NCBI GenBank assembly: GCA_023512835.1
Contig: CM042087.1
Location: 7,384,550 to 7,448,549 of the forward strand
Source of the DNA: Taxillus chinensis
Lineage: Eukaryota; Streptophyta; Magnoliopsida; Santalales; Loranthaceae
Direction of reading: 5' to 3'
DNA length: 64,000 nt
Position numbers and translations under genes: made by a program. Below are positions 23,184-35,767 of this stretch, piece after piece (within the stretch, counting starts at the first letter, position 1; the number at the start of each line of letters is the position of its first letter). Under the pieces are notes generated by a model. It was not told the DNA's origin, did not search any database, and was given only the letters and a program-made list of their open reading frames with translations.

Positions 23184-24047
23184 TTATGAAGTTAAATCTA
23201 ACATGCCAAGTTTTGTCAGAAGTTCGTTGAACCTGACTTCTTGCAGTGGTTTGATGAATATGTCGGCAAGCTGGTCCTCAGTAGATATGTACTCTAGGGA
23301 AATGTCTTTCTTTACCACATGGTCACGTATGAAGTGATGTCTGACCTCAATGTGATTGGTCTTGGGATGCATGGCAAGATTGTTTGAGATTGCAATGGCA
23401 TTTGTATTGTCACAGTACAGTGGCACAGCCTTGAGGTTAAACCCGTAGTCTGAAAGTTGACTGACTATCCAAAGCAACTGAGCACAATAGCTTCCTACAA
23501 CAATATATTCAGCTTCAGCAGTTAAAGTTAAAACTAAATTCTGTTTCTTGCTAAACCAGGATACAAGTCTATTGCCAAGTAGTTGTCATGTTCCACTTGT
23601 GCTCTTCCTATCAATCCTGCAGCTAGCAAAGTCTGCATCTGAATATCCTCTTAGTTTGAAATCAGACTCTTTTGGATACCAAAGTCCCAAATTTTCAGTT
23701 CCCTTCAGATATCTCATAATCCTTTTGACATGAGACAAGTGTGATTCCTTAGGATTAGCTTGATATCTGGCACAGATGCATGTTCCAAACATTATATCAG
23801 GTCTGCTTGGTGTCAAATACAATAAGGATCCAATCATGCTTCTGTATTCTATAATATTCACCTCTTTATCTGCTTCATCCATATCCAATTTGGCGTTTGT
23901 AGGCATAGGTGTTTTCATGTAAGTCACATTAGTCATCTTGAATTTTCTTGAGAATCTCCTTTGTGTATTTAGTCTAACCGATAAAAATTCCATCTTCTAA
24001 TTACTTTTCACTTTAGAATCTTCAGAATCTCCTTTGTGTATTTACCT
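23184..24047 (-). pseudogene. Ty1/copia reverse transcriptase end and RNase H, truncated
   Basis: Minus strand, two open pieces. 23586-23993 has EYRSMIGSLLYLTPSRPDIM, ARYQANPKESHL, RIMRYLKGTENLGLWYP and GYSDADFASCRIDRKSTSGT. 23184-23477 has VPLYCDNTNAIAISNN, HPKTNHIEVRHHFIRDHV and the C-terminal LADIFIKPL. Both closely match the copia copy at 62100-62812. The fragment breaks off in the reverse transcriptase near 24047, where the text for KYTKEIL appears twice (23953-23971 and 24021-24039), so there is a small internal duplication. Everything upstream, including the YVDD site, is absent. Confidence 0.85.
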
Positions 24048-24082
24048 CCAACCCAAGAAAGAATGAAAGTTCTCCCATTATA

Positions 24083-24136
24083 CTCATCTCATCTCATATT
24101 CACTTTTCACTCATCTCATCTCATATTCACTTTTCA
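24083..24136. repeat. 27-base tandem duplication in the CASP-like gene's upstream region
   Basis: CTCATCTCATCTCATATTCACTTTTCA occurs twice head to tail (24083-24109 and 24110-24136), between the copia remnant and the start codon. It is pyrimidine-rich and may belong to the promoter or 5' leader. No clear TATA box was identified. Confidence 0.85.
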
Positions 24137-24311
24137 TCATATGAGAATTCTTCTTGCTTTTGTTTCTTCATCCGAAGATAATGTAATCATCCTTTTACCG
24201 TTCCTTAATCCATGTCGTTGATTGATATCTGGGCCTCGACTCCGACCTTCCTGATTTCGCCTTCCCTCTTACACTGACCGAGAGAACACGCACGCTCGCA
24301 CACTGAGAGAG

Positions 24312-25037
24312 ATGGGGACCGGAGAGAACAGCCAAAACCTTCACCACCACCACCACAACATCAACGACAACAGCAACACGAGTACAACCATCATACCCGT
24401 ATCAGACTCGTATATGCACGCCGAGTCGTTCTACTCCCCACGCGAAACCAACTCGCCCGTCCGATATGACGCCCCCGACGGTCCGGAGTATCGACCGGCC
24501 GAGATTTCCTCCGGCAAGGCCTTTGTCGCCGTCGAGAAGTATTCCTTTTCCCACCGCCCAGATCACCGGAATCAGCTGCTACCGCCGCCTCAGCCCGACA
24601 CTGCTTTCGCCTTCGCCAGTTCGTCCGCCGACGCTCCATCGCCTTCGAAGTCACCGGTTAAGGTGAGGGAGGACGCCACCGCCGCGCTGACGAGGATCGA
24701 ATCCGGTGGCGAGATGCAGGAGGCTATGGCGGTGACGTCGATTCTGAGCAGGTCGCAGCTGGAGGAGAATCTGAGGAGAACCGCGCTAGGAATTAGGGTT
24801 TCGGAAATGGTGCTTTGCTTGATTTCGTTCTCGATCATGGCTGCCGACAAGACTCAAGGCTGGAGCGGCGACTCCTTCGATCGCTACAAGGAGTACAGGT
24901 TCGTCAACCCTCTACTTTTGCTAGTTTTGTTATGGCATTTGTGTTTACAATTCGCCTATCAGATGCCTGTTTAAGATGTTGATTTCTTGTTTTTATGAAA
25001 TCCAGAACCACGACCCAATACGCTTGCACTCAAAATA

Positions 25038-25078
<41 letters not shown>

Positions 25079-25806
25079 GGGTTTACTGCGCTGCACAGGC
25101 TTACGCGGAGGCTTGCAAGAATCATCTTCCTAATAATAATTCAGAAACTATTGCCTCATGTTTTGTTGTTTAGGCGGTGCTTAGTTGAAGCATTTAACCG
25201 AAATGTTGTTTGCTGCAGGTATTCTTTAGAATTTTGGTGTCATTTATGTCTAGGACTGAAAATGCCTATAGAAGTCCTTCTGTCTCCTGGAGAGACACTT
25301 GATAAAATTGGAACATTGTAGAGAAGAGTGCAGTAGTTGTCAAAACTTAGTGGCTAAACACGCATGCTAAAGGCTTGGTGTTGGCCAAAGTTTGGTTTAT
25401 TTATGGATATTTATTGATGTTAGCTCGTTTGCAAGTCTTAAGACTTTTTTTATTCCATGCAAATTAAATCGCACAATTACTCCCTTGTCTGTCTGTTTTG
25501 AGGATCTAATTTTCAAACAAGCTCATAACTCATTTTGATCGCAGGTATTGCTTATCAGTGACTGTCATCGCATTTTTATATTCAGTGTTTCAGGCATACG
25601 ATCTAGCCTACCATTTGATCACAGGGAAACATTTGATCCATCACCACCTCCATTATCACTTGAATTTCTGCATGGACCAGGTATTTGCTCAGCTTTTTGA
25701 TCTTACTATACAGCTGTCTTTTGAACATACCCACTTGCCTTTTTATAGTAAGGACTCATTTGCTGCTCATCCAAACAATACTAAAGGATTGTAGTGAAAC
25801 ACCTCC

Positions 25807-25837
<31 letters not shown>

Positions 25838-27248
25838 ACACACACACACATAAAAGTTTTTCCTTTCCCTGTAAAATTGATTACAGTGGAGGGCTCTATT
25901 TCTGAAAAAGCAATACTACATACAATTCATTTGCGTAGGTTTCTTCATGGATGTGATAGTATTTTATTAGTTCTAACCAAATTGAGGGGGGGGGGGGGGG
26001 GGGACAAATCAAATTATTACGCCAATAGAATATTGTTATGTTAGGTGTCGGGAAGACTTGCACAAAGGGTTTGCATATAGATTTTTTCTTTCGGAAATGA
26101 CTGACTTTCATGTCCATCCCTTAGTCCTTAGCCGTGTATGAACATTGGATGATACAAAATCTTATGGCACAAGCAATCTAAATTATTTTTCTCATGCCCA
26201 TTTTGTAAATTACAGAATGGTAAATAGCCATGGTTTATGATATTAGGAAATTTTTAATGTCTTAATTATCTTCCCACTAGGCCATTTGGGGTACGACTTC
26301 CTTTCTGTGACAGCTTCTTGTTGCTCAAGCCCAAAACTGTGTATTTTATTGATGTGATTTTTTTTAATAAATACTTGCTGTGTCCCACGATGATGGCCCA
26401 CATCTCCATCTTGGTTGGTCTTAAAAGTATTGTCCAATTTCTACTTTTTATACTATACTTTGCAAATGTTTCCATTACTGGCCTTCATCCAAATTGATTT
26501 TATCATTTTTTACCAAATACTTTTATGAAGAAACTAAATAGTGTATTATCAAGTGCATTATAAGAAAATAAAGGGTTATATAGGACAAATAAAGTTTCCT
26601 TGAATTCTAACAAATTCAAATTGGACGACCATTGTTTGATGAAGGGAGAGTGAAATATGGCAGCATATTACAGTTCTCAATTTTTGGGCTTCTAGTCCTA
26701 CGACGCATACTTGATGAAGTAAATGTGACTTGTGCACCCACATAATTTACTGTTAGACTCTGCCAGCGCTAGAAGCCACAGTTGGCATACTTTGATAGTT
26801 TGGCTTTGTCGGGGCTAAAGTTTCTGCAAGCCTTTTGATGACTACATTCAGGGTGCAATATCAAACTTTAAAATGAATGGTACATCTCTATAAGATTAGG
26901 ATTGGGTCTCTTGATTCAGTTTCTGCCCTTTTGTTGAAATTAGCAACCGATTGGATTTTAGAGCGTTCGCAGTTTTCACTTTATGTACTTGATGTATATT
27001 TTGTGTTTTTTATGGTTATAATGAAAGCTGATGTTCTCAATCAGCAGGTATTGGCCTATCTTTTGATGTCTGCATCATCAGCTGCAGCCTCCCGTGTTGA
27101 TGACTGGCAATCAAACTGGGGAAAAGATGAGTTCACAAAGATGGCCAGCGCATCAATTGGGATGTCTTTCATGGCATTTTTTGCCTTTGCATTGAGCTCC
27201 GTCATTTCTGGGTATGACCTCTGCACCCGAGACCTGGCTGATATCTAA
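24312..27248 (+). CDS. CASP-like membrane protein, CASPL4A type (three exons)
   Basis: Exons are 24312-24898, 25545-25680 and 27048-27248 (GT...AG introns of 646 and 1367 bases), giving 307 residues. Residues 1-155 are a hydrophilic, His- and Pro/Ser-rich N-terminal part (HHHHH at 11-15) expected in the cytosol. Four membrane spans follow: about 161-178 (SEMVLCLISFSIMAA), 197-217 (YCLSVTVIAFLYSVFQAYDL), 242-257 (VLAYLLMSASSAAAS) and 277-297 (IGMSFMAFFAFALSSVISGY). Arg162 before span 1 and Asp259 after span 3 fit the paired charged residues of the CASP family. CASP proteins form membrane scaffolds that guide local wall deposition such as the Casparian strip; the role of the 4A branch is less clear. 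The frame is intact and the splice phases agree. The ATG is the first in the open stretch, after AGAGAGAG. Confidence 0.9.
25034..25079. repeat. AAT microsatellite in intron 1
   Basis: About 14 units of AAT/ATA in a row, inside the first intron of the CASP-like gene. Confidence 0.95.
25805..25850. repeat. C19 run followed by a CA microsatellite, intron 2
   Basis: A run of 19 C (25805-25823) passes into about 14 CA units up to 25850. Confidence 0.95.
25986..26003. repeat. G18 run in intron 2
   Basis: Eighteen G in a row, about 160 bases after the C19 run in the same intron. The two could pair in the pre-mRNA. Confidence 0.95.
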
Positions 27249-27540
27249 TGCAATCTCCTTTCACTATACCGCGTTTCTAAAGCTGGGCAATACATGGCAA
27301 AACCTGGATTAAATCTAAAACCAGTCTTCTAAGCTGTTCATTTATTAAGCTGGAATTTACAGCAGAATGAACCGACAGTGTAATATGTACAAAAGATTCT
27401 ACGACCGTATCAGTAGCAAGTATTTTGGGATCCATTTGGACTCATATAATATATAATTTAATATATAATTTCTAGCGATAAGATTATTTCATATAATTAA
27501 AATTTCCTTAATTAGAATTTCTAGCAAGTACGTTGGACTT
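27249..27540 (+). other. 3' flank of the CASP-like gene
   Basis: AT-rich text without coding signal follows the stop codon. It may hold the 3' untranslated region; no clear AATAAA signal was picked out. TTTCTAGC occurs at 27468 and 27516, close to the point where retroelement text begins at 27541. Confidence 0.5.
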
Positions 27541-30500
27541 TTCGCACAGAAGAAAGAGGCACCAAGGCCGTGCTTCATTTGCGACGGCCCGCACTGGACC
27601 AGAGATTGTCCGAATTGCAAGGCGATGAACGCCATCGTTGCGGAATATAACAAAGAGAAGGCCGAGGAGCCTCAAGCTGACCTAGGAGCCATCCAACACT
27701 TGAGCACTCTCTCGAAGCTCTTCTCGCCGAAGGACCTGAAAGAGACAAATTTGCTATATGTGGACGTATCCGTCCGGGGCCAAACTGTGGGCGCAATGCT
27801 GGATACGGGAGCGACCCACAACTTCATTGATCTGCAAGAGGTCAAACGACTAGGCCTCAAATTATCCGAAGGAACCGACACGATCAAAGCGGTGAACTCG
27901 CAAGCCAAGCCGGTCCACGGCATAGCAAGGGGCGTAACGGTGAAAATCGGAGACTGGCAGGGAAAGCTCGACTTCACCGTCATTCTGATGGACGACTTTA
28001 AAATGGTGTTGGGGCTTGCTTTCTTCTATCAAGCGCTGGCGTTTCTTGTTCTAGCGTCCAGTTCCCTTGTAATCCTCGACAATCAGAAGATTCGAGTGAT
28101 TGCACTCAAAGGCATGCGAAAGTCGAGTGCACCGATAATTTCCGCCATGCAGTTCAAACGGGGACTCAAGTAGGACCCAATTTATACGGTTTCGATGAGG
28201 GAACTGACGGGAGAGGAAGGGTTGGTGACTCCAACATTGCCCGAGCCGATGGAAGCGGTTCTAAAGGAGTTCCAAGATGTTATACCTTCGGAGTTACCAA
28301 AGCGGCTACCGCCGAAGCGAGATGTGGACCACCACATCGAGTTGGAGCCTGGCACGAAGCCGCCAGCCATGTCACCTTATCGCATGGCACCCCCGGAGTT
28401 GGCAGAATTGCGGAAACAACTCCTAGATCTGATCGAGTCGGTCTATGTCCGACCATTGAAGGCCCCGTTTGGTGCCCCGGTGCTATTCCAAAAGAAAAAG
28501 GATGGCGGACTAAGAATGTGCATCGACTACCGGGCGTTGAACAAGATCACTATCAAGAACAAGTACCCAATACCGTTGATAGCGGACTTGTTTGACCAAC
28601 TCAGGAAGGCGAGGTATTTCACCAAGTTGGACCTGCGGTCGGGATATTATCAAGTCCGGATAGCGGAAAGAGATGAGTCGAAGACAACATGCGTGACAAG
28701 ATACGGAACGTTCGAATTTTTAGTCATGCCCTTCGGCCTCACCAATGCACCGGCCACTTTCTGTACGCTAATGAATAAGGTACTTCATCCGTTCCTTGAC
28801 AAATTTGTCGTTTATTTGGATGACATTGTTGTGTACAGCAACACGCTTGGGGAGCATGTCGCACACCTAAAGCAAGTCTTCCACGTGCTGCGGAAAGATG
28901 ATCTATATGTCAAGAAGGAGAAGTGCTCATTTGCGAAGCAGGAGGTGGACTTTCTCGGACACTGCATCAAGGACGGGAAACTAATGATGGATCCGGCGAA
29001 GGTGCAAACCATCCAAAAATGGGAGCCGCCAATGAAAGTCCTAGAGCTACGATCATTCCTGGGACTCGTAGATTACTATCGTCGGTTCATTAAGGGTTGC
29101 TTCGCCATTGCAACACCCTTAACCGACTTGCTGAAGAAGAACCATCCATGGCACTGGGCGGACGAGTGTCAAGCCTCTTTTGAGCAGTTGAAGCAAGCAA
29201 TCTCGGAGGAGCCAGTTGTGGTGCTGCCCGATTATGACAAACCCTTCGAAGTCCACACGGATGCGTCCGACTATGCCATTGGGGGAGTCATAATGCAGGA
29301 CAGACAACCTATCGCCTACGAGAGCCGCAAGTTGAACGACACTGAAAGGCGATACATGGTGCAAGACAAGGAAATGACCGCTATTATTCATTGTCTTCGC
29401 ACATGGCGACATTATCTGCTTGGAAGTCAGTTTGTAATCATGACAGACAATGTTACAACGAGTTACTTCCAATCGCAGAAGAAGTTGAGCCCCAAACAAG
29501 CGCGGTGGCAAGACTTCCTGGCCGAATTCGATTATAAGCTGCAATACAAGCCGGGCAAAGCAAACGTTGTGGCCGATGCACTAAGCCGAAAAGCGGAGTT
29601 AGCGGCCTTGTCTTCCACTAGCACTACAAGGAGCGACTTCCTTGATTGAATCAATGAAGGGATGACACATGATCATGTAGCCAACAACTTGCTTAAGTTG
29701 GCTACCGAAGGAAAGACTCGTCGATTTTGGGTCGAAGACGGCGTATTAATGACAGTTGGGCAACGAGTCTTCGTTCCGAGATGGGGGAATTTACGGAAAT
29801 ATATCATGAAGGAGTCCCATGATGCATTATGGGCCGGTCACCCAGGCATGGCACGTACAATTGCCCTCATCAATCAACACTATTATTGGCCGCAAATGTC
29901 GGATGATGTCGAGGCATACGTAAAAACTTGTCTCATTTTCCAGCAAGACAAGATAGAACAGCAGTAGCCTGCGGGACTTCTGGAACCCTTGCCGATTCCT
30001 GAACGACCGTGGGAAAGTGTCTCGATGGATTTCATAGTGGCCCTACCCAAGCCCGACGGATTTGGGAGTATCATGGTGGTAGTGGATCGATTCAGCAAGT
30101 ATGCAACGTTCATTCCAACATCACCTGATTGCAAAGTTGATGAAGCAGCTCGCTTATTTTTCAAGAATGTAGTGAAGTTGTGGGGAATTCCGCAAAGCAT
30201 CATAAGTGACTGAGACCCTCGCTTCACTGGAAAGTTTTGGCGTGAGCTGTTCAAGTTGTTGGGGACAGAATTGAACTTCTCGACAAGTTTTCATCCCTAA
30301 ACTGCTGGCCAGATGGAGCGCATCAACGCCCTTCTGGAACAATACCTGCAGTACTACGTTAGTGCCCATCAACGAGACTAGGCGAAGTTGCTCGATGTTG
30401 CTCAGTTTTCGTATAACCTCCAACGGAGCGAAGCGACAGGGAAAAGCCCATTTGAGATTGCTACGGGGCAACAATCACTTACTTCGAGTGCTGTTGTCTC

Positions 30501-31101
30501 ACCTTACACAGGTAACAATCCCTCCGCTTACAAAGTCGCAACGGAGTGGCAAGAAGAATCGAACATCACAAGGGCGTGTCTCAACAAGGCCGCCAAGCGG
30601 ATGAAGAAATAGGCCGATGCCAAGCGACGTCCGAAGGAGTTTGCGGTGGGAGACAGAGTGATGGTAAAGCTATTGCCAAATCAGTTCAAGTCTCTCCGCC
30701 AAGTACACAAGGGCTTGGTCCGAAGATACGAAGGCCCCTTTCCGATCATCAAACTGATAGGGAAGACAGCATACCAAGTCCAACTGCCCCCGAGACTGAA
30801 GATTCACAACATCTTCCATGCAAGCCTACTCAAGCCATTTCACGAGGACGCCGAAGATCCAAGTCGCAGAGAATCAAGTCGAGCGCCAACCGCCGTCGTC
30901 ACCGCGTTCGACAAGGAAGTGGAGCACATCCTAGCTGACCGAGTGATACGAAGACAAGGAGTTCCCAACAACTCGGAGTACTTAATCAAGTGGAAGGGCC
31001 TGCCCGATCAAGAAAACAGTTGGGAGTGTGAAGACCTGCTGTGGTAGTTCGCGGACCATATCAAGCATTACAAGGAAGCAGACGCGACGAGGACGCCATG
31101 A
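27541..31101 (+). pseudogene. Chromovirus gag end and pol (Reina-like Ty3/gypsy), eight stops, no frameshift
   Basis: One frame runs from 27541 to 31101. In order: zinc knuckle CFICDGPHWTRDC (27577), aspartic protease AMLDTGATHNFID (Asp at 27802), reverse transcriptase SPYRMAPPELAEL to VVYLDDIVVYS (Asp-Asp at 28819-28824), RNase H HTDASDYAIGG, integrase zinc-binding part HPGMARTIALINQHYYWPQM, an integrase core with MDFIVALPKPDGFG and SMILSD-type motifs, and a chromodomain (VEHILADRVIRRQGVPNN to WECEDLLW). Stops are at 28171, 29647, 29965, 30211, 30298, 30379, 30610 and 31045. Most of gag and the whole 5' LTR are missing, so the copy is truncated on the left. Lineage is judged from the short knuckle and protease text and is less certain than the superfamily. 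Confidence 0.85.
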
Positions 31102-31118
31102 GCTTAAGTGGGGGAGGA

Positions 31119-31503
31119 TGTCACGGTTTGGAGCCTCATGGCACATTTTTGTAACATATTTAAGTCATTTGTAATGATTGTATAGCTCGTAGAAAGAGTT
31201 AGCACTTGTATATGTCATTTGTACTCTCGCACCAACTTAATGTCTCCTGGTGCCAGTTGTAAAAATGTTCTAAATCTTATATGTAGAGCAAGGCTCTAGT
31301 GTTGAAACTTGTACTTGACATTTGTGCTAATATAAGTTTTCTCACTTTCAGGCATTCTCTACAACTTCTATAAACCGTTGTCCGTTGTCTCGAACGACTC
31401 TAAATATTCACTCAAACTTAAACAACTTACTTAGTTCGTAAAGTTTCCGCTAAGCGACTAAGTGCCGTACGAGTTAGCTCGTCATAAGACTAACTCCGTG
31501 ACA
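31119..31503 (+). mobile_element. 3' LTR of the Reina-like element
   Basis: It follows a polypurine tract AAGTGGGGGAGGA (31106-31118), starts TGTCACGGTTTGG and ends CTAACTCCGTGACA, 385 bases. It contains the block CGCACCAACTTAATGTCTCC and a likely polyadenylation area near 31330. There is no 5' partner in the window, so no target duplication can be tested. Confidence 0.85.
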
Positions 31504-31880
31504 TCTGGCTTGGGTTGTACGTGTTGGAGGATGGGACACGATAGACAGGAGATGAGAAGGGGAGGTAATTTGCAGACGGTGGAGCGCTAAGCTAGCATCG
31601 GGCTGTAGAGCAGATCAAAGAGATCGCCGGATCAAAGAGAGAAGGAGAGGATTAAAGGAAGGAGTGAAGGAGTGAAGGAGAAGGACGATGCATAGTCACG
31701 CTGACTTGCTGATGCAGATGCAGTGATGTCATTACGGAAGGAGAAGGACGATGCAGTCCTATACTCATAGTGTCGATTCAAGTTCCTCGATGACGATGTT
31801 GTTTCAACGACGAGGTAGTGTCTTGGAGTGCACTCTTGGTTGGCATGGCGATTGAGTATGGAGTTATATTAACTGCATAA
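31504..31880. other. Unassigned spacer
   Basis: Between the Reina-like LTR and the TRIM array. It is purine-rich; GGAGAAGGACGATGCA occurs at 31678 and again at 31739. No coding signal or known element was recognised. Confidence 0.4.
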
Positions 31881-32518
31881 TGTCATAGGGTCAGAGTTTT
31901 CACCCGTGCGATACTCAGTCACTGGTGGATACTTCGAGTAAGCCATACCGAGCAGGGCACATGTAAACTGGTTTCGCCCGGTCTTGTGCTCATTAGGAGA
32001 ACGGCTCTAGTTCCTGACTAGTTCATCAAATCCTCGACTGGCGGTGTACTCCCTGCATTTAACTGGATCAGTACGTTTGAACTTTGAAGGGGTTTTATCA
32101 ATCTCCCGCATGAATTACCGTAGAGCCTTTACCATCCGCACCAGTTACACTTTTCGCATTGCCCCTCCTCAAGTAGCACGCAGCTGCGCCACATGGGAGA
32201 CGCCCGCCAGCACCACGCTATTCGGGTCGTGACATTCTCCCCCACTTGATTGTCGCAACGCTCTCGTTGCATCAAGTTGAGTTCAAAGGAACTAAGATCG
32301 TCCAACGCACTCCTTATAACTCCCACAATGCCATTATGTCCCATCCTCGGGTACTCCACCTTGACACATCGGCTAGCAAGTTTGGTGGACGTGATGCGTG
32401 CAAGACCTTCACCTGGTCGACTCCTATCTCTTAGGGGCTCCCTCTCAAGTTGGGCTTAGGGACCATGCATGTCTATTGCGAGAGTGCTCGGTGAGCTTTT
32501 TGGATACGGGCCACAATT

Positions 32519-32530
32519 GCTTTGATACCA
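32519..32530 (-). promoter_or_regulatory. Primer binding site of a TRIM array unit
   Basis: On the minus strand this reads TGGTATCAAAGC, the tRNA-Met site with one change, three bases from the LTR at 32534. A matching site is at 35603-35614. Confidence 0.8.
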
Positions 32531-33636
32531 CTTTGTCACGGGGTCAGAGTTTTCACCCGTGCATCACTCGGTTACCCTAGTGGATGCTTCGAGTAAGCCA
32601 TACCGATCAAGGCACATGTAGGCTGGTTTTGCCTTGCCTTGTGCTCATCAGGAGAAAGGATTTAGTTCTCGACTAGTTTGTGTAGGGATAACTAAGTTTC
32701 CTTTTCTTTGTTAAGTCTGACATTAGCAGCGTACTCCTTGCATTTAACCGAGTCGGTACGTTTGAACTCCGAAGGGGCTCCATTGATCTTTCACACGAAC
32801 TGTCGTGGAGCCTTTCTTGTCTGCACCAGCTATGCTTTCTGCCTTGCCTCTCCTCAAGTAGCACGCACTTGCCCCACTCAGGAGACACCCGCTAGTACCA
32901 TGTTGCTTAGGGTGTGACATCCTCCCCCACTTGATTTCGCAACACCCTCGTTGCGTCCAAGTGAGCTTAGAGGAACCAAGGTTGTACGATGTGCTCCTTA
33001 CAACTCCCACAATGCCACTCTGTCCCATCCTTAGAAACTCCACCCTAGCACATCTTCCAGCAACTTAGTGGACGTGATGCGTGCAAGAGATTCACTTGGT
33101 CGACTCCCATATCTTAGAGGCTCCCTTCGAACTTGGGCTCATCAAGAGAACGACTTCAGTTCCCGACCAGTTTGTTTAGGGATGGCCAAGCCCTCATTTT
33201 TTTCGTCAAGTCCGAGACTAGCAGGGTACTCCCGCATTTAACTAGGTTAGTACGTCTGAACTTTGAAGGGGGTCCATTGATTTCTGGCATGAACTGCCGT
33301 GGAGCCTTTCCCATTTGCAACAGCTATGCTTTCCGCTTTGCCTCTCCTCAAGTAGCACACACTTGTACCACTTGGGAGATGCTCGCTAGCACTGCGCTGT
33401 TCAGGGTATGACATCCCTCTCCACTTGATTTTTCAATGCCCACGTTGGATCCAGGTGAGCTCGGAGGAACAAAGATCGCCCGGTGCACTCCTTATGACTC
33501 TTGTAATGCCACTTTGGCCTATCCTCGTGTACTCCACCTTGGCATGTCCGCCAGCAACTTAGTGGATGTGATGCGTGCAAAATCTTCACCTAGTCAACCC
33601 CTATCTCTTAGGGGCTCCTTCCAAACTTGAGATTAG

Positions 33637-34858
33637 TGTCACGACCCGAGCAGCGTGGTGCTGGCGGGATGTTTCTTAGTGGCACGATTCAGGAATGTAT
33701 TCGTGCTACATAAAGGAGAGGGGTTGGTTGAAAGAGTAGATGGTGCGCAGCGAAAGGTTCCAGGCAGTTCGTGGAGGAAAACGGATGGAACCCCTTCGGA
33801 GTTCAGACGTGCCGACCCGGTTGAATGCAGGGAGCACACCGCTAGTCGAGGACTTGACGTTGAAGAAGGGATTTGGCCATCCTTACTCAAACTGGTCGGG
33901 AACTGGAGGCGTTCTCCTGATGAGCCCAGTGGCAGGGCGAAACCAGTTTACGTGCGCTTCAACCCTTAAAGGCTAAACTTAGCGGACCGTGGATAGAGAA
34001 GCTAAGTGCCGCAATGGGTTGAGAGGCGCAGGAAACCTGACCCCGTGACAAGTGGTATCAAAGCCGAACCGGCCGGTATCCTGAAGACTCGCTGAGCTCT
34101 CTCGCGAGTAGCGTGATCCCATGGTGGGAGCTCACAGGGGTGAGTCGACCGATAGTGTCTTGCACGCCTTGCGTCCATAGAGTTGGAGTATCCTAGAGTG
34201 TGATACAGAGTTGGGCAAGGGAGTATGAAGGAGCGCGTCGGAGCAATCTTGGAAGCCTCCTATCCTTTGGACATTGGGCGAGTGGGCGAGCATCTTGGTA
34301 AAGGTGTTGCAACTTGCGGGAAGTGATGTCCAAGTTGTTGACATTGGGCGAGTGGGAAGGCGTCGAGGTAATGATGCCATCGCCTGCGGGGAAGCGATGT
34401 CGACAAGCGCAACGAGGACGTTGCGAGGATTGGGTGGAGGAGAATGTCACGACCTGAGCAGCGTGGTGTTGGCGGGACGTTTCTTAGTGGCACGATTCAG
34501 GAATGTATTCGTGCTACGTAAAGGAGAGGGGTTGGTTGAAAGCGTAGATGGTGCGCAGCGGAAGGTTCCAGGCAGTTCGTGGAGGAAAACGGATGGAACC
34601 CCTTCGGAGTTCAGACGTGCCGACCCGGTTGAATGCGGGGAGCACGCCGGTAGTCGAGGACTTGACGTTGAAGAAGGGATTTGGCCATCCTTACACAAAC
34701 TGATCGGGAACTGGAGCCGTTCTCCTGATGAGCCCAGTGGCAGGGCGAAACCCGTCTACGTGCGCTTCAACCCTTGAAGGCTAAACTTAGCGGACCGTGG
34801 ATAGAGAAGCTAAGCGCCGCAATGGGTTGAGAGGTGCAGGAAACCTGACCCCGTGACA
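33637..34858 (+). mobile_element. Complete second-family TRIM inside the array
   Basis: Two 414-base LTRs (33637-34050 and 34445-34858), each starting TGTCACGACC and ending CCCCGTGACA, flank a 394-base interior with primer site TGGTATCAAAGCC (34053-34065) and polypurine tract GGGTGGAGGAGAA (34432-34444). TTAG borders both ends (33633-33636 and 34859-34862); removing the element restores the array text GATTAGGGACCACG seen at 35539. The LTRs differ at about 20 sites by eye. The interior holds an imperfect duplication of about 65 bases (34270 and 34340, GACATTGGGCGAGTGGG). Its LTR start resembles the array LTRs read on the other strand, so the two families are related. Confidence 0.9.
34053..34065 (+). 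promoter_or_regulatory. Primer binding site of the nested TRIM
   Basis: TGGTATCAAAGCC, two bases after the first LTR, matches initiator tRNA-Met except for one base. Confidence 0.85.
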
Positions 34859-35767
34859 TTAGGGACCACGAATATCTACCACGAGAGTGATTGGCGAGCT
34901 TTCTGGATATGTGCATAACTGTTTGATAAGACTTTGTCACAAGATCAGGGTTTTCACCTGTGCGGCACTTAGTCACCTTGGTGGATGATCCGAGTAAGCC
35001 ATACCGATCGGGGCATACGTAGACTGGTTTTGCCATGCCTTAGGCTCATCAGAAGATTAACTCTAGTTCTCAATCAATTTGTGTAGGGATGGCCAAGTTC
35101 CCTCTTCTTCGTCAAGTCTGAGACTAACAGTGTATTCCCCGTATTTAACTGGGTCAGTACTTTTAAACTTCAAAGAAGCTCCATCGATATCCTACATGAA
35201 CTGTTGTGGAGCCTTTTCCATCCGTACCAACTATGCTTTTTGCCTTGCCCTACCAAAGGCAGCACGCACCTGCGCCACTTGGTAGATGTCAGCTAACACC
35301 ATGCTGTTCGGGGCATTACATCCTCCTCCACTTGATTTTGCAACGCACTCGTTGCGTCTAGGTGAGCTCGGTGGAACCAAGATCGTCTTGCATGCTCCTT
35401 ACGACTCCCACAATGCTACTCTGTCCCATCCTTGGGTGCTCCACCCTGGCACGTCTACTAGAAACTTGGTGGATGCGATGCGTGCAAGACCTTCACCTAG
35501 TTAATCCCCATCTCTTAGGGGCTCCCTCTCAACTTGGGATTAGGGACCACGCATATCTGCCATGAGAGTGTTCGGCGAGTTTTCTAGATATGGTCCGCAA
35601 TCATTTTGATACCACTTTGTCATGGGGTCATGGTTTTCACCAATGCGGTACTTGGTCAACCTATTAGATGCTCCAAGTAGGCCATACTGATCGGGACATG
35701 TAGACTGGGTTCGCCCTGCTTTATTCTCATAAGGAGAACGACTCTAGTTCCCGACCAATTTGTGTAG

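Noticed and set aside
24391..24654. Antisense open frame of 87 codons under exon 1
   Set aside because: GC-rich coding sequence gives antisense open frames by chance. The sense frame has the family match and splice sites.
33655..34777. Open frames of 104 and 167 codons across the nested TRIM LTRs
   Set aside because: They follow from the two LTRs being near-identical and GC-rich. They cross LTR and interior borders and resemble no protein known to me; TRIMs are non-coding.
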